DNA from: Bacteroidota bacterium
GTDB lineage: Bacteria; Bacteroidota; Ignavibacteria; Ignavibacteriales; Ignavibacteriaceae
Length of the DNA: 42,691 nucleotides
Direction of reading: 5' to 3'
Assembly (NCBI GenBank): GCA_022562275.1
Contig: JADFPP010000024.1
Span: 1 to 42,691 of the forward strand
The notes under the pieces are model-generated. The model had not been told where the DNA came from, made no database searches, and was given only the letters and a program-made list of their open reading frames with translations. Shown piece after piece: positions 1-9,534 of this stretch. The position numbers and the translations under genes were made by a program. Numbering within the stretch: position 1 is the stretch's first letter; the number at the start of each line of letters is the position of its first letter.

Positions 1-2638
1 CGATTACGGGAACTGTTACAGATTTAACGTCAGGGGAAGTTTTAATGGGGGTAAACATTATCGTTGTTGGATCAACAAGCGGCTTTACAACCTCGCTTGA
101 TGGTACTTACGAGCGCATATAAACTGGTTGCCGGAACTTATACTCTTCGTGCCGGCTACCTCGGTTATGAAGCAGTTGAAAAAAGGGTAACAATAAAATC
201 GGGAGAAACCATAAATGTTGATTTTCAGCTAAAATCAGCTCCGCTTCAAATTGGGGAAGAGTTAATTATTCTTGGTTCTCGAACAATAAGAACCATAACT
301 GGAACACCAGTACCGGAAGATATTATTTCTTCAACCGAGATACAGCAATCGGGTTATATGCAAATTGATCAGGTGCTTCAGAATCTTGCACCTTCTTTCC
401 ATTCAGCCCCTCAAACTATTTCAGACGGAACAGATCATATTAACCCTGCTTCTTTAAGGGGTTTAGGACCTGACCAGGTCTTGGTTCTTGTAAACGGCAA
501 ACGCCGTCATAAAAGTGCACTTATTCATGTTAATGGAACAGTTGGGCGCGGAACAGTAGGAACTGATCTTAACTCAATCCCGCTTTCAGCCGTTGAAAGA
601 ATCGAAATTCTGCGCGACGGTGCTTCATCACAATATGGTTCAGATGCTATTGCGGGCGTAATAAATATTGTACTAAAGTCATCCAGCAAATTTACTGCTG
701 ACATCCAGGCGGGAGTTACCGGAGAAGGCGACGGGGAACAAGTGAAAACTTCAGTCAGCTACGGTACAGATATTGGTGATGAGGGGTATTTTGTTGTTAC
801 TGGTGAATTTCTTGATAGAGCAAGAACTAATCGTTCGGGTACATGGACTGGTGACATATTTCTCGGTATTTCCGGAGAAGCAGAAACTAATGCAGAGCTT
901 CAAAAGCGAGGTCTCTCCCGTGATGATTTCTCAATGAAAACCGGACAGAGTAATGGGGTTTTTGGTCAGGCATTTTACAACACTTCTGTTCCTTTAAGCG
1001 GAGGGTTTGAATTTTATTCTTTCGGAGGTCTCTCTCACAGAAAGGGTGAAGCAACCGGATTTTTCAGACTTCCAAATTCAGAGGCAAGGGTTGTCCCTGA
1101 AATATATCCAAATGGATTTTTACCTCAAATTCATACAGAAGTACAAGATTTATCTTTTGCTAGTGGTTTGAGAGGTAATCTGAATGGATGGGATTTCGAT
1201 TTTAGTGTGAGTTACGGAGCGAACTCATTTTTATTTAATATAGAAAACACTAATAATGCTTCTATTGGTACTGCAAGCCCGGTTTCATTTGATGCCGGAA
1301 AGCTTGGCTTTGGCAATACTCTTGGTAACCTGGACATTGTAAAATTGATTGATACTAAGGGAAAATTAAAATCGCTTTCCTTCGTTTTCGGTGGTGAGTT
1401 CAGAGTTGAAAATTACTTTATTGAAGCCGGTGAGGTCGCTTCCTGGCAATTGGGTAATGGCGGCAGTGAACCTTGGAGTAGATTTTGACACTACTTCCTC
1501 AGGAGGTCCTAAAAATCCCGGTTCTCAGGTATTTGCCGGTTTCCAACCAGATAATGAAATTGACCGCTTCAGAAATAGTGCTGGTGTTTATGCGGGATTA
1601 GAAACTGAAATTTCCGACAACTTCCTGGTAGATATTGGTGGAAGATTTGAAAATTATAGTGATTTTGGAAGTACTTTTAATGGTAAAATTGCCACACGAA
1701 TCGGATTTGGCAAAAAATTTGCCTTAAGAGGTGCTTTCAATACTGGTTTCAGAGCTCCTTCACTTCACCAGATGTGGTTCAATAATGTTAGCATCCAGTT
1801 TGTTATTGACCCGCTAACAGGTGAGCTTGAACCAACAAGAGTTTTAACTTCTAATAATAAAAGTTCCGTTACAAAGGCATTCGGTATCCCTGACTTAAAG
1901 GAAGAAACCTCTCTAAACTTTAGTGCTGGCTTTATTACAACTCCTATAACTGGACTAAGCATTTCAGGTGATTTTTACTTTATTACTATTGATGACAGAA
2001 TTGTTTTAACAAGTAGATTCTCGGACAGCGACCCCACAGTTGCTGCTTTGCTTGAGCCATTCAGTTCTCTGGGTGTTGGTGCTGCTCAGTTTTGGGCTAA
2101 TGCTGTTAACACCGAAACTAAAGGTGTTGATATTATAGTTGCATATAACACTATTATGGGTGATGGAATATTGGCATTCAGTCTGGCTGCTAATTTTACT
2201 GAAACCGAAGTTACTGAAGTTATTGTTCCTTCATCTCTTCTTGCAGGATTCGAAGAAACGATTTTCAACCGTGAAGAAAAAAACCGGTTGGAAGACGGAT
2301 TGCCTCAGCAGAAGGGTACCTTTAGTGTTGCCTATCGTGTAGATAAATTTAACGTTACCGCGCGTGCAAACTACTTTGGAGAAATTGAATACAAACCTAC
2401 TAATCCCGATAATGACGAAACATTTTCTGCCAAGGTTTTATTAGATTTAGATTTTGGATATGAAATTATTCCTGGTTTAAAACTATCTGTTGGTGGTAAC
2501 AACGTTTTAAACACATTCCCCGATGAACATCAAAAAGCTGCAAATAGAAGCAATGAAAGATTTATTTACAGCCGAAGAGTTACTCAATATGGTATGAATG
2601 GTGGGTTCTACTATGGGAGGATAACATTAAGCTTATAA
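1..2638 (+). pseudogene. TonB-dependent receptor, 5'-truncated by the window edge and broken by two frameshifts
   Basis: Three reading frames join into one receptor. Frame 3 (from base 3) gives a carboxypeptidase-regulatory-like domain (ITGTVTDLTSGEVLMG) and stops at 120-122. Frame 1 continues it from about 112 (LVAGTYTLRAGYLGYE) through the plug domain (LRGLGPDQVLVLVNGKRRH, then RDGASSQYGSDAIAGVINIV) and stops at 1486-1488. Frame 2 carries on from about 1460 (GSQVFAGFQP) through the barrel to the terminal strand at 2638. Both shifts need one base to be skipped. The family imports siderophores, cobalamin or glycans through the outer membrane using TonB energy; the substrate here is unknown. 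Either a true pseudogene or two indel errors near a contig end. No other inactivating change is visible and the barrel end is complete. Confidence 0.85.
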
Positions 2639-2679
2639 AAGTTTAATCTTCTTTATTTGGGTTTGATTATGACCTATAG

Positions 2680-2712
2680 AAAAACCGCCATTAAACCGGC
2701 GGTTTTTTTATT
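2680..2712 (+). terminator. Rho-independent terminator after the TonB receptor
   Basis: A perfect 9-bp stem (AAAACCGCC at 2681-2689 and GGCGGTTTT at 2698-2706) with an 8-base loop is followed by a T-rich run. It lies 42 bases after the receptor stop codon. Confidence 0.9.
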
Positions 2713-2880
2713 TTCGACAAATCATTAATAACTAATTTTTGTTATAAATATATTTCTTGCACATCAAAACAATTCATCTTTTGTAATTGCAGCAAGAATG
2801 TATTCGGAAAATTGTTTTACAGATTCTTCATAAATTAGCCAACCGGATTCTTTTTATTTTAAAACACCTTATAAAATCTT

Positions 2881-4188
2881 ATGCAGAAAATCCCCTCGCA
2901 ATTATCATTAAAAAAAATATTTATCTTCTGGCTTCCGCTTGGAGCCACCTGGTTAATGATGTCTGTTGAAGGACCTTTTCTTTCAGCCTTAATTGCCAGA
3001 CTTGACGAACCAACATATAATCTTGCCGCTTACGGAGTTGCATTTTCCTTCGCACTAATAATTGAGGCACCCGTAATAATGATGATGAGCGCTTCAACAG
3101 TACTTGTTAAGGATAAATACTCTTTTAATAAACTTAAAAGATTTACTTACTTTCTTACTGCCGGGATTACTTTGTTAATGCTGATACTGGTTATTCCTGC
3201 TGTCTTTTATTTTATCGCTGAAGATCTGATTGGTTTACCACAACGTGTTTCTTACTTAACACACATTGCAACAATAATTCTATTGCCGTGGCCCGCTGCA
3301 ATCGGATACAGAAGATTTTACCAGGGTGTTTTAATAAGAAATAATATGACCCGCCGTGTTGCATACGGAACTGTTATTCGGTTGGGAACGATGGCTACGA
3401 CTGCATTTATAATGTATTTTTACTTTAATGTTCCTGGTGTAGTTGTGGGTTCAACTGCCCTTTCTGTTGCAGTATTAGCCGAAGCGGTTGCCAGCCGGTT
3501 TATGACTTCTGAAATTCTAATAAAACTAAATAAAGAACCCTCTATTGAGGAGGAGAAACTTACTTATAGAACTATCTATACTTTTTATTATCCATTGGCG
3601 CTTATGTCTCTGTTGTCTTTGGGTGTACAACCTTTTGTAATATTCTTTGTGGGGCAAAGCAGAATGGCATTAGAGTCGTTAGCAGTTTTGCCTGTCATTA
3701 CTTCATTTGTTTTTATTTTTAGAGCGCTTGGTTTATCGTATCAGGAAGTAATTATTGCACGAATTGGTGATGACAAAAGTGGTTATATCCCTTTAAGAAA
3801 TTTTGCCATAATACTTTCGGGTGTGTTATCAATCATTCTTTTAATTATCGCTTTCACACCATTGTCAGATATTTGGTTTAGAGATGTGTCCGGGTTATCC
3901 GACTTATTAAGTGAATTTGCAAGAACACCCTTAAAGATTATGGCAATCATTCCTGCTTTAACAGTATTTATAAGTTTCCAAAGGTCTGTGCTTATAAGTG
4001 ATAAAAACACCGCTCCAATTACGTGGGGCACTGCAATTGAATTTGCGGTGATTGTAATTGTTATGTTGCTTTCAATTAATGTTTTTTCATTTGTTGGTGC
4101 AGTAGCTGCAACAACCTCATTTGTAGTTGGAAGATGCGCAGCAAATTTTTATCTGACTTTTTACGCTAAAGTATCTATGGGAAATTAA
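2881..4188 (+). CDS. Multi-pass membrane transporter, MATE/MOP flippase-like
   Basis: The protein has 435 residues with about twelve hydrophobic segments, beginning FWLPLGATWLMMSVEGPFL near residue 16, and no signal peptide. Length and the alternating long hydrophobic segments with polar loops fit the MOP superfamily (MATE exporters and relatives such as ANKH-like proteins), which move drugs, metabolites or lipid-linked sugars across the inner membrane using ion gradients. The N-terminal segment followed by a polar stretch around residues 35-45 (RLDEPTYNLAAYG) resembles the first repeat of that fold. No substrate can be inferred. The gene stands alone between the TonB terminator and an opposing gene. 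No clear Shine-Dalgarno precedes the ATG; an overlapping ORF starting at 2787 is in another frame. Confidence 0.6.
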   Translation: MQKIPSQLSLKKIFIFWLPLGATWLMMSVEGPFLSALIARLDEPTYNLAAYGVAFSFALIIEAPVIMMMSASTVLVKDKYSFNKLKRFTYFLTAGITLLMLILVIPAVFYFIAEDLIGLPQRVSYLTHIATIILLPWPAAIGYRRFYQGVLIRNNMTRRVAYGTVIRLGTMATTAFIMYFYFNVPGVVVGSTALSVAVLAEAVASRFMTSEILIKLNKEPSIEEEKLTYRTIYTFYYPLALMSLLSLGVQPFVIFFVGQSRMALESLAVLPVITSFVFIFRALGLSYQEVIIARIGDDKSGYIPLRNFAIILSGVLSIILLIIAFTPLSDIWFRDVSGLSDLLSEFARTPLKIMAIIPALTVFISFQRSVLISDKNTAPITWGTAIEFAVIVIVMLLSINVFSFVGAVAATTSFVVGRCAANFYLTFYAKVSMGN

Positions 4189-4259
4189 AACTTTTTTCTA
4201 AACAATTCTGTTGCCTGAATTCTGAGAAGAATAATAATTAAAAATGATTGGGCTAAAAT

Positions 4260-4772
4260 TTAGAATATTGGAATAACATAGGTTACTGCCAGGCTCTCTA
4301 CACCCGGATTTTCTACGCCTAAAGTAGCATTAGAAATATGATTAAAACTAACTCCAACTCTTGCACCGTTAACAAATTTAAATGAGATTTCAATCTGTGA
4401 TTGGAATTCAAGAGCAAATTTTAAATCCTTACTGTTATTTTTTGCATATAAACCCGGGGCAAAGCTTGGTGTAAGAAACAAAAAATCTGTGAGTTGAATA
4501 TCATAGTAAAGACCCAAATAAATATGCACTGCACCTTCCGTATTTACCATCACTCCGCTGAAGGGATGACCTCCCAGTTTAACTTTGCCTAATCTGAATT
4601 CAACTCTGCTTTCAAAGGAAGGATCGGTTTGCTGAAGAATATCAAACACCGCCGAGGAGATTGCAATATAGTTTCTATCCTGTGCAAATGAATATATTGA
4701 TGAAAGTGCAACAATAGTTATCACTAAAGTTATGCTTTTTATGCTGGAAAAATATGTGTGCAATAAATCCAA
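4260..4772 (-). CDS. PagL-like lipid A 3-O-deacylase (acyloxyacyl hydrolase family)
   Basis: The 170-residue protein has an N-terminal signal segment (about 15-30, ending SIYSFAQ), then alternating beta-strands typical of a small outer-membrane barrel, and ends in an aromatic residue. Near the C-terminus lies HISNA followed by NPGVES: His145, Ser147 and Glu159. The spacing (H+2 = S, H+14 = E) equals that of the Pseudomonas PagL catalytic triad (H126, S128, E140). PagL removes the 3-O acyl chain of lipid A from the outer membrane and so tunes endotoxin structure and permeability. Neighbours give no pathway link. The overall assignment rests on the triad, size and topology rather than on global similarity, which cannot be measured here. 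Confidence 0.72.
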   Translation of the reverse strand: MDLLHTYFSSIKSITLVITIVALSSIYSFAQDRNYIAISSAVFDILQQTDPSFESRVEFRLGKVKLGGHPFSGVMVNTEGAVHIYLGLYYDIQLTDFLFLTPSFAPGLYAKNNSKDLKFALEFQSQIEISFKFVNGARVGVSFNHISNATLGVENPGVESLAVTYVIPIF

Positions 4773-4854
4773 AATAATTCCTAAAAAACTTCTTGTTTAA
4801 TAGATACTATCTTATTCGCCAAAAAACTTTGAGAAAGACGACAAGATTGTTTTT

Positions 4855-4895
4855 AAAAATAAATCCGTACGGTCTTAGTTTAGACCGCACGGATT
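4855..4895 (-). terminator. Terminator of the surface-protein cluster
   Basis: Arms 4862-4875 and 4882-4895 form a 14-bp stem with one mismatch around a 6-base loop, starting 10 bases after the stop codon of the PorV/PorQ-like gene. On the minus strand the hairpin is followed by a short T-rich stretch (TTTATTTTT). Confidence 0.85.
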
Positions 4896-4905
4896 AAGAA
4901 ATCAA

Positions 4906-5973
4906 TTAGAAATTAACTCTTATTGAAAAAGTATGATTACTATCAAAAAATTGGACCGGAACAAAGGCATAATCTAAGGAAACGTCCACGCTGGCAAATT
5001 CTTTAAGATTTAGTCCTAAACCTAAAGTATAGTCTTCAAAAATGTTAGGCCTTTCGTCTTTAGACCCATCTGAAAACAAGTAACCCCCTCTTAAGAACAA
5101 AATATCTCTATAGGAATATTCAACACCAAATTTATAATCATCATAGGCAAAATTATTATTTACGAAAGCGCTTGAAAATGATATTGTGTTCTCTTCATTT
5201 AAAGCCCTGGTATATGAAATTCCTAAAGAAAATTCGGAGGGAAGCTCGAAACTGGCAGCAGCAACCTGATAGAAAGTGTTGCCTCTTCCACTAGTCGGAT
5301 CATCAGCTTGTAAAAAAAGCGCTGATCCTTCATATTTCATAGAGCCACCCAAATTCTTTACAACTATACCCAATGCAAGACCAGGTGTGAAAAGATCTCT
5401 GTATTGAACACCGACATCAACACCAAAACCGTTAGCACTTACGCCTCCCCAGCTTTCATTAATTATATTAAAATTTATACCTATAGAGATGCGATCTGAA
5501 AGCAGCCTCGAATAAGTAAGTCCCAGGACGAAATAAGTCGGACTGATTATTTCGCCGGTGCCGTCCGGCTGTTCAATGGTAGTAACGGAGATGTCGCCAA
5601 TGTTTAGGCTTCTAAATGAAACTGCTATAGTTCCGAAATCGCCAAAGTTACCGCTGAGCGCAGCGTAGCTCATATCCATATCTGCTATATATTGCCTGAA
5701 AGAGAATATCGCACTGGCATTTGTTTCAGTAAGATTAACTCCCGCAGGGTTCCAGTATATTGCTTCCAACCCGGACGCATATGCAACAGCAGAACCATTC
5801 AGAGCTAAATACTGTCCTCCGACAGGAATTCTTAACTCCGGAGCAGCGGCAGTCCCGGCGCGATCCTGCCCACCTGCGAACGTTTTGCTAAAAGAACAAA
5901 TACTCACCAGCAGGATTATGAAAAGAAGTCTCATCCTAAACCAGCTAGAGAATAATCTGTTAAAGTGAATCAT
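4906..5973 (-). CDS. PorV/PorQ-family outer-membrane barrel protein
   Basis: This start gives 355 residues. The ATG at 5973 is chosen over an upstream in-frame start at 6012 because a GGAGG sits 6 bases before it. A signal segment (about residues 14-34, ending SKTFAGG) precedes AGTAAAPELRIPVGGQYLAL and YASGLEAIYWNPAGV, the N-terminal signature of the PorV/PorQ (UPF0164-like) family, followed by repeated beta-strands. In Bacteroidota PorV shuttles T9SS cargo to the surface attachment machinery and PorQ is an associated barrel; related barrels of unknown role are common in Ignavibacteria. It lies directly downstream of a T9SS cargo gene, so a role in handling that cargo is a reasonable inference. 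An intrinsic-type hairpin separates the two genes. Confidence 0.8.
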   Translation of the reverse strand: MIHFNRLFSSWFRMRLLFIILLVSICSFSKTFAGGQDRAGTAAAPELRIPVGGQYLALNGSAVAYASGLEAIYWNPAGVNLTETNASAIFSFRQYIADMDMSYAALSGNFGDFGTIAVSFRSLNIGDISVTTIEQPDGTGEIISPTYFVLGLTYSRLLSDRISIGINFNIINESWGGVSANGFGVDVGVQYRDLFTPGLALGIVVKNLGGSMKYEGSALFLQADDPTSGRGNTFYQVAAASFELPSEFSLGISYTRALNEENTISFSSAFVNNNFAYDDYKFGVEYSYRDILFLRGGYLFSDGSKDERPNIFEDYTLGLGLNLKEFASVDVSLDYAFVPVQFFDSNHTFSIRVNF

Positions 5974-5978
5974 AATTT

Positions 5979-5983
5979 CCTCC
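5979..5983 (-). promoter_or_regulatory. Ribosome binding site fixing the PorV-like start
   Basis: GGAGG on the minus strand, 5 bases upstream of the ATG at 5971-5973. It supports the shorter start over the one at 6012. Confidence 0.75.
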
Positions 5984-6004
5984 AAATGAAATTTAAATTT
6001 TAAT

Positions 6005-6033
6005 AAAAGCACCCCGATAAAATCAGGGTGCTA
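6005..6033 (-). terminator. Intergenic intrinsic-type hairpin (possible attenuator)
   Basis: AGCACCC (6008-6014) pairs with GGGTGCT (6026-6032) around an 11-base loop. Read on the minus strand it is followed by TTTATT, and it lies 9 bases after the stop of the T9SS cargo gene and before the PorV-like gene. It may terminate most transcripts before the barrel gene. Confidence 0.6.
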
Positions 6034-6041
6034 TTTCAATA

Positions 6042-9000
6042 TCAATATACTCGCAATATTTGCTCTTCCTGAACAACAGCAAATTTCAGGATTTTGGAAG
6101 TTCCAAGGTCCGGTAAATCAATATAAACTACATATATACCGCTTGCAATCGGAAAGTTATTATCATTTTGCAAGTTCCATCTGATAAATTGAGAGGCATC
6201 GTTCTTCTCAATTGTTTTTACCAGAACCCCTGCTAAATCAAATATTCTTATGGTAGCTTTTGGCGGCAGATGGCTAAAGGTTACAAACTTACCATCTCTG
6301 GTCACTTCCCGACTATGGAATCCATAATAGGGATTTGGAAATACATTTATTTTTTTAATATCCACTAGAGCGTCGTCAATACTTCGGGAAACTGTTGGAG
6401 CGGAAAATGTAAATGAATCATCGGTTGTATTAACCTTGTTCGACAATATTAAGAACTGGTCTTCACCTGAAACACCTGGTGAGAATGGGGGATTGCCTCT
6501 TCTATTGACAGTTAACCACCACATTACCGGAACAGGGTTAGCTATGGGCTCCACCTGAAAATCCGAATTTGGAGTCTCGCTATAATCAGTGTTAAATATC
6601 CAAAGCCATTCTCTCGGTCCTCCGCCAGCAACATTATCAAAAAGGGTATGACTACCTGGCCACCATTTTCCGTCTACCAAACCACCACCTGCTTCATTAA
6701 CAGGTAAGGCTAGATCTCCTTCCTGATTATTTTCCAGAAAACCAACTGCTAAACGGCGTGGGTTTGCTGGATCGGAAACATCCCAAGCGGACAGGGGAAC
6801 GTTTTTTTCAAAAGCCTGATACTCGTACCCCGTAGCAGACGTATTTACATAATATTGGTCAAATTCAGGCCTTGTCATTGGGCTAGCAAATGCTCTGCCA
6901 TATCTATAGCCGTAAGACATATTCACATCACCGGGATCAAATGTGGGCTCATAATTTATAGGCGGATCTTCAGGAACACTTGCTAACTTCAGTAATACAT
7001 CAAAAAGTTCTGATGCAGCAACCGGTTCTGTACCTCCACCGAAGACACCAAAAGGACTACCCCAGCCAATAGCGCCATTAAATCCTTCAAATCCAAAATC
7101 AGCATTAGCAAAGGTAAATCTTCTTTCTCCTTCAGGTATTTCCCAATCTTTCATACCAGCAGGTGGTCCTAGAACTTTAATCATTATCCCATCAATGATA
7201 GCATAGGTATCATCGCCTGATTCATTGGTTTGGTCTGATAATAAATCGGTACCAGTTGTTTCATCTGTTAATGTCCAAGTTAAACCTGCATCAGATTCCT
7301 GAAAAGTAACTTTATAGCTGTTACCAGTAACGGCAGATGGATCAACTACAATAGGATAAACTGCACCATCGCTACCCCCGATATGTATAACTTCAATTGT
7401 ATCACCTACTGAACTATTATACCGCACTCCCGGTGTTGTTGATTGAGGTACAGCTGTTATAACAACCGGAGAGGATTCCAGAGCGTTGAAAGGAAGAGTT
7501 TTATCTGGATTATAGCCGTAAGCCGTCACAGCAAAATAGTATTCAGAACCATTTCTTAACGGCTCATTCCTTACAGCGTCAGTTGTAACTTCCATAAATC
7601 TTATAATTCCTGAGTTTTTCCCCACCTGTACCGGTACTTTAAGGATTTCACCAGTATCTATATCAAGCTGGTCATCCAGAATTACTGTAATTTCATCAAT
7701 CAAATCAAAGGTTGCAATCTTTACAGCATCTGAAAGACTTGAAGAGGGAGTTGGTAATTGATAAACGTTATATCCCTGAAAGTCATAGCCGTTAGGAGAT
7801 GCGTTTTCTAACTCGTTATAAGCATCTGGATCTGTACCCCAGTTTAACAATACGTTCCCATCGAAATTGGTAAGCGTTGCAGATGGTGAAGGGAAAACAG
7901 GTAGATCAAACAAATTATCATACGCAAATTGTACGAATCTGTCTGTAAATTTAAGAACGGATATACTGGTTAAATTATTGCTGCCAATCCCGCCGAGCAG
8001 AGCAATTACAACTTCAGCAGTATCATTTAAAGCCATATTAAACGGACCATGGACACAAACGATTCTTCTATCGCCGGGACCTTCTGCTACACCATCTACT
8101 AAACCGGTTCCCGTAACAGGATCTCCACTTAACAGATAAGTACCAACTCCCCCGGCTAAAGTACCGCCCACATTTGCAGGAAATGGTAGACCTTGAGGAT
8201 ATGGAGGTCTGGGGAGAAATCCTCTCATTAAGTTATACCATTGTGGCGTGCCTAAAGGATCCCGCAAATCGGGATCTCCCCAGGCTCCGCCTGCAGCAAA
8301 ATAAACGAAAGTGGTCATCGGCTTATCCGGCGGATGAACATACTTATAACCTCTTCTCCACTTAAGGTTGAAAATGGCGCTATCATTAGGATTACCAGTA
8401 AACTGGGATACTCCCTGCAAAAAATCATAACCTAAAGCAGGGGGTGCTAACCCTAAACCTAAATAAACAGCATCAGTTGTTCTTGAACTGTATGCATAAC
8501 CTAAATTCAAAAGAGTATCAACTCCTGCAAAGTCATCGGTAAATTGCCCAATGTCCGGATCTGACCATTGTGTAATATACATATCAACAATCTCGGCATT
8601 AGGTGGTGTATTTTCAGTTCCCTTGTAAACTATATTGACTTTCTTAAAAATGGCATCACCCAACGGGTTAGCAATTGAATATGCCCAGTAAGTTTCCTGT
8701 ACTTCAAGTCCAATTGGCGGCGAGCCGTATATATTAGGGGCAATTGCATCGTTATAGTAAATCCAAATCGTCTGGGAGGCGCCCGAAATTCCGGGAATAT
8801 CAACATTGGGGTCGTAAACACCATTACTATCTACATCATCATAAGGCGCACCTAAATCTACAGGCCATTCAAGCCAATCTTTTTCATACTGGTCCCGTAG
8901 TATTAGAATTTCTCCTTCCGAGACCAGCCCGGCATCAAGCGGAAAATTTTGAAAATGAAAGAAGTTCGCAGCATCATCGGTTAAATCAGCAGTTTTATAG

Positions 9001-9437
9001 TCCGGTCTAACTCTATAGATTCTTTTACCCCCATCATGGCTAGGAGTTAGTGACACAGTGCCACTAGCATAAGTATTGCCGCCAACCCTGAGTACCGGGC
9101 TTTGTCCGTCGTTTACCAAACCTCCCCAAACTATACCTTCCTGAAATATACCCCCGGCGGTTCCTTTAGGAAAAGCAGAGCTCCAGGAGTTCCCATAAAT
9201 AGGTGGATGAAATCCATCCGGTTGAGTAAAGATTGTAATATTATTTATATTAAGAAGAGTGGTAACAGGATCATCACCTTGCGTTTTACCTAACACTCTC
9301 CGGATCTTATTCTTATCCTTATCTTTTCCCTTATAATTAGAATAAGTTTGATAAGGAGAAATCAAAAAGAACAAAAAAACCAGAATTAGACTTATCAGTT
9401 GGATACCTGACAAGCTTGCTTTATTTAATTTTCTCAT
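6042..9437 (-). CDS. Large secreted protein with C-terminal T9SS sorting domain
   Basis: With the ATG at 9437 (GGAGG 8 bases upstream; the longer ORF would need a TTG at 9452) the product has 1131 residues. A signal segment covers about residues 11-35. The middle is beta-rich, with a fibronectin-type III-like stretch (SEYYFAVTAYGYNPD, about 640-660) and many Asp/Pro-rich turns. The end has the FlgD-like sorting domain seen on T9SS cargo: NVFPNPYYGF, then IRIFDLAGVLVKTI and ASGIYVVYIDLP. The family role is a cell-surface or secreted protein processed and anchored by the type IX system; no enzyme motif is visible. It lies between a TonB receptor and a PorV-like barrel on the same strand, so it is probably the exported partner of that module. 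Confidence 0.82.
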   Translation of the reverse strand: MRKLNKASLSGIQLISLILVFLFFLISPYQTYSNYKGKDKDKNKIRRVLGKTQGDDPVTTLLNINNITIFTQPDGFHPPIYGNSWSSAFPKGTAGGIFQEGIVWGGLVNDGQSPVLRVGGNTYASGTVSLTPSHDGGKRIYRVRPDYKTADLTDDAANFFHFQNFPLDAGLVSEGEILILRDQYEKDWLEWPVDLGAPYDDVDSNGVYDPNVDIPGISGASQTIWIYYNDAIAPNIYGSPPIGLEVQETYWAYSIANPLGDAIFKKVNIVYKGTENTPPNAEIVDMYITQWSDPDIGQFTDDFAGVDTLLNLGYAYSSRTTDAVYLGLGLAPPALGYDFLQGVSQFTGNPNDSAIFNLKWRRGYKYVHPPDKPMTTFVYFAAGGAWGDPDLRDPLGTPQWYNLMRGFLPRPPYPQGLPFPANVGGTLAGGVGTYLLSGDPVTGTGLVDGVAEGPGDRRIVCVHGPFNMALNDTAEVVIALLGGIGSNNLTSISVLKFTDRFVQFAYDNLFDLPVFPSPSATLTNFDGNVLLNWGTDPDAYNELENASPNGYDFQGYNVYQLPTPSSSLSDAVKIATFDLIDEITVILDDQLDIDTGEILKVPVQVGKNSGIIRFMEVTTDAVRNEPLRNGSEYYFAVTAYGYNPDKTLPFNALESSPVVITAVPQSTTPGVRYNSSVGDTIEVIHIGGSDGAVYPIVVDPSAVTGNSYKVTFQESDAGLTWTLTDETTGTDLLSDQTNESGDDTYAIIDGIMIKVLGPPAGMKDWEIPEGERRFTFANADFGFEGFNGAIGWGSPFGVFGGGTEPVAASELFDVLLKLASVPEDPPINYEPTFDPGDVNMSYGYRYGRAFASPMTRPEFDQYYVNTSATGYEYQAFEKNVPLSAWDVSDPANPRRLAVGFLENNQEGDLALPVNEAGGGLVDGKWWPGSHTLFDNVAGGGPREWLWIFNTDYSETPNSDFQVEPIANPVPVMWWLTVNRRGNPPFSPGVSGEDQFLILSNKVNTTDDSFTFSAPTVSRSIDDALVDIKKINVFPNPYYGFHSREVTRDGKFVTFSHLPPKATIRIFDLAGVLVKTIEKNDASQFIRWNLQNDNNFPIASGIYVVYIDLPDLGTSKILKFAVVQEEQILRVY

Positions 9438-9445
9438 ATTAATAA

Positions 9446-9450
9446 CCTCC
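9446..9450 (-). promoter_or_regulatory. Ribosome binding site fixing the T9SS cargo start
   Basis: GGAGG on the minus strand, 8 bases before the ATG at 9435-9437. The longer reading frame from TTG at 9452 would overlap the site. Confidence 0.75.
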
Positions 9451-9480
9451 AAAAGTTTTTAGTTTCTATCCTTATCCCGT

Positions 9481-9515
9481 CCCGACCAAGACTGCCTTTC
9501 GGCAAACTGGTCGGG
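9481..9515. repeat. Intergenic hairpin with nested stem
   Basis: CCCGACCA (9481-9488) and TGGTCGGG (9508-9515) form a perfect 8-bp stem, with an inner TGCC/GGCA stem at 9493-9504. It sits between the TonB receptor and the T9SS cargo gene. No T-run follows on either strand, so a repetitive extragenic palindrome or an mRNA-stabilising hairpin is more likely than a terminator. Confidence 0.65.
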
Positions 9516-9534
9516 ATTGCCGGGAGATAAATAA

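Noticed and set aside
64-1488. Start of a separate 474-aa protein at TTG 64
   Set aside because: The start lies inside the carboxypeptidase-regulatory domain read in frame 3; it is a continuation after a frameshift, not a gene start.
1391-1488. Programmed frameshift in the TonB gene
   Set aside because: No slippery run or pseudoknot is visible and a second shift of the same kind occurs at about 110; mutation or error is simpler.
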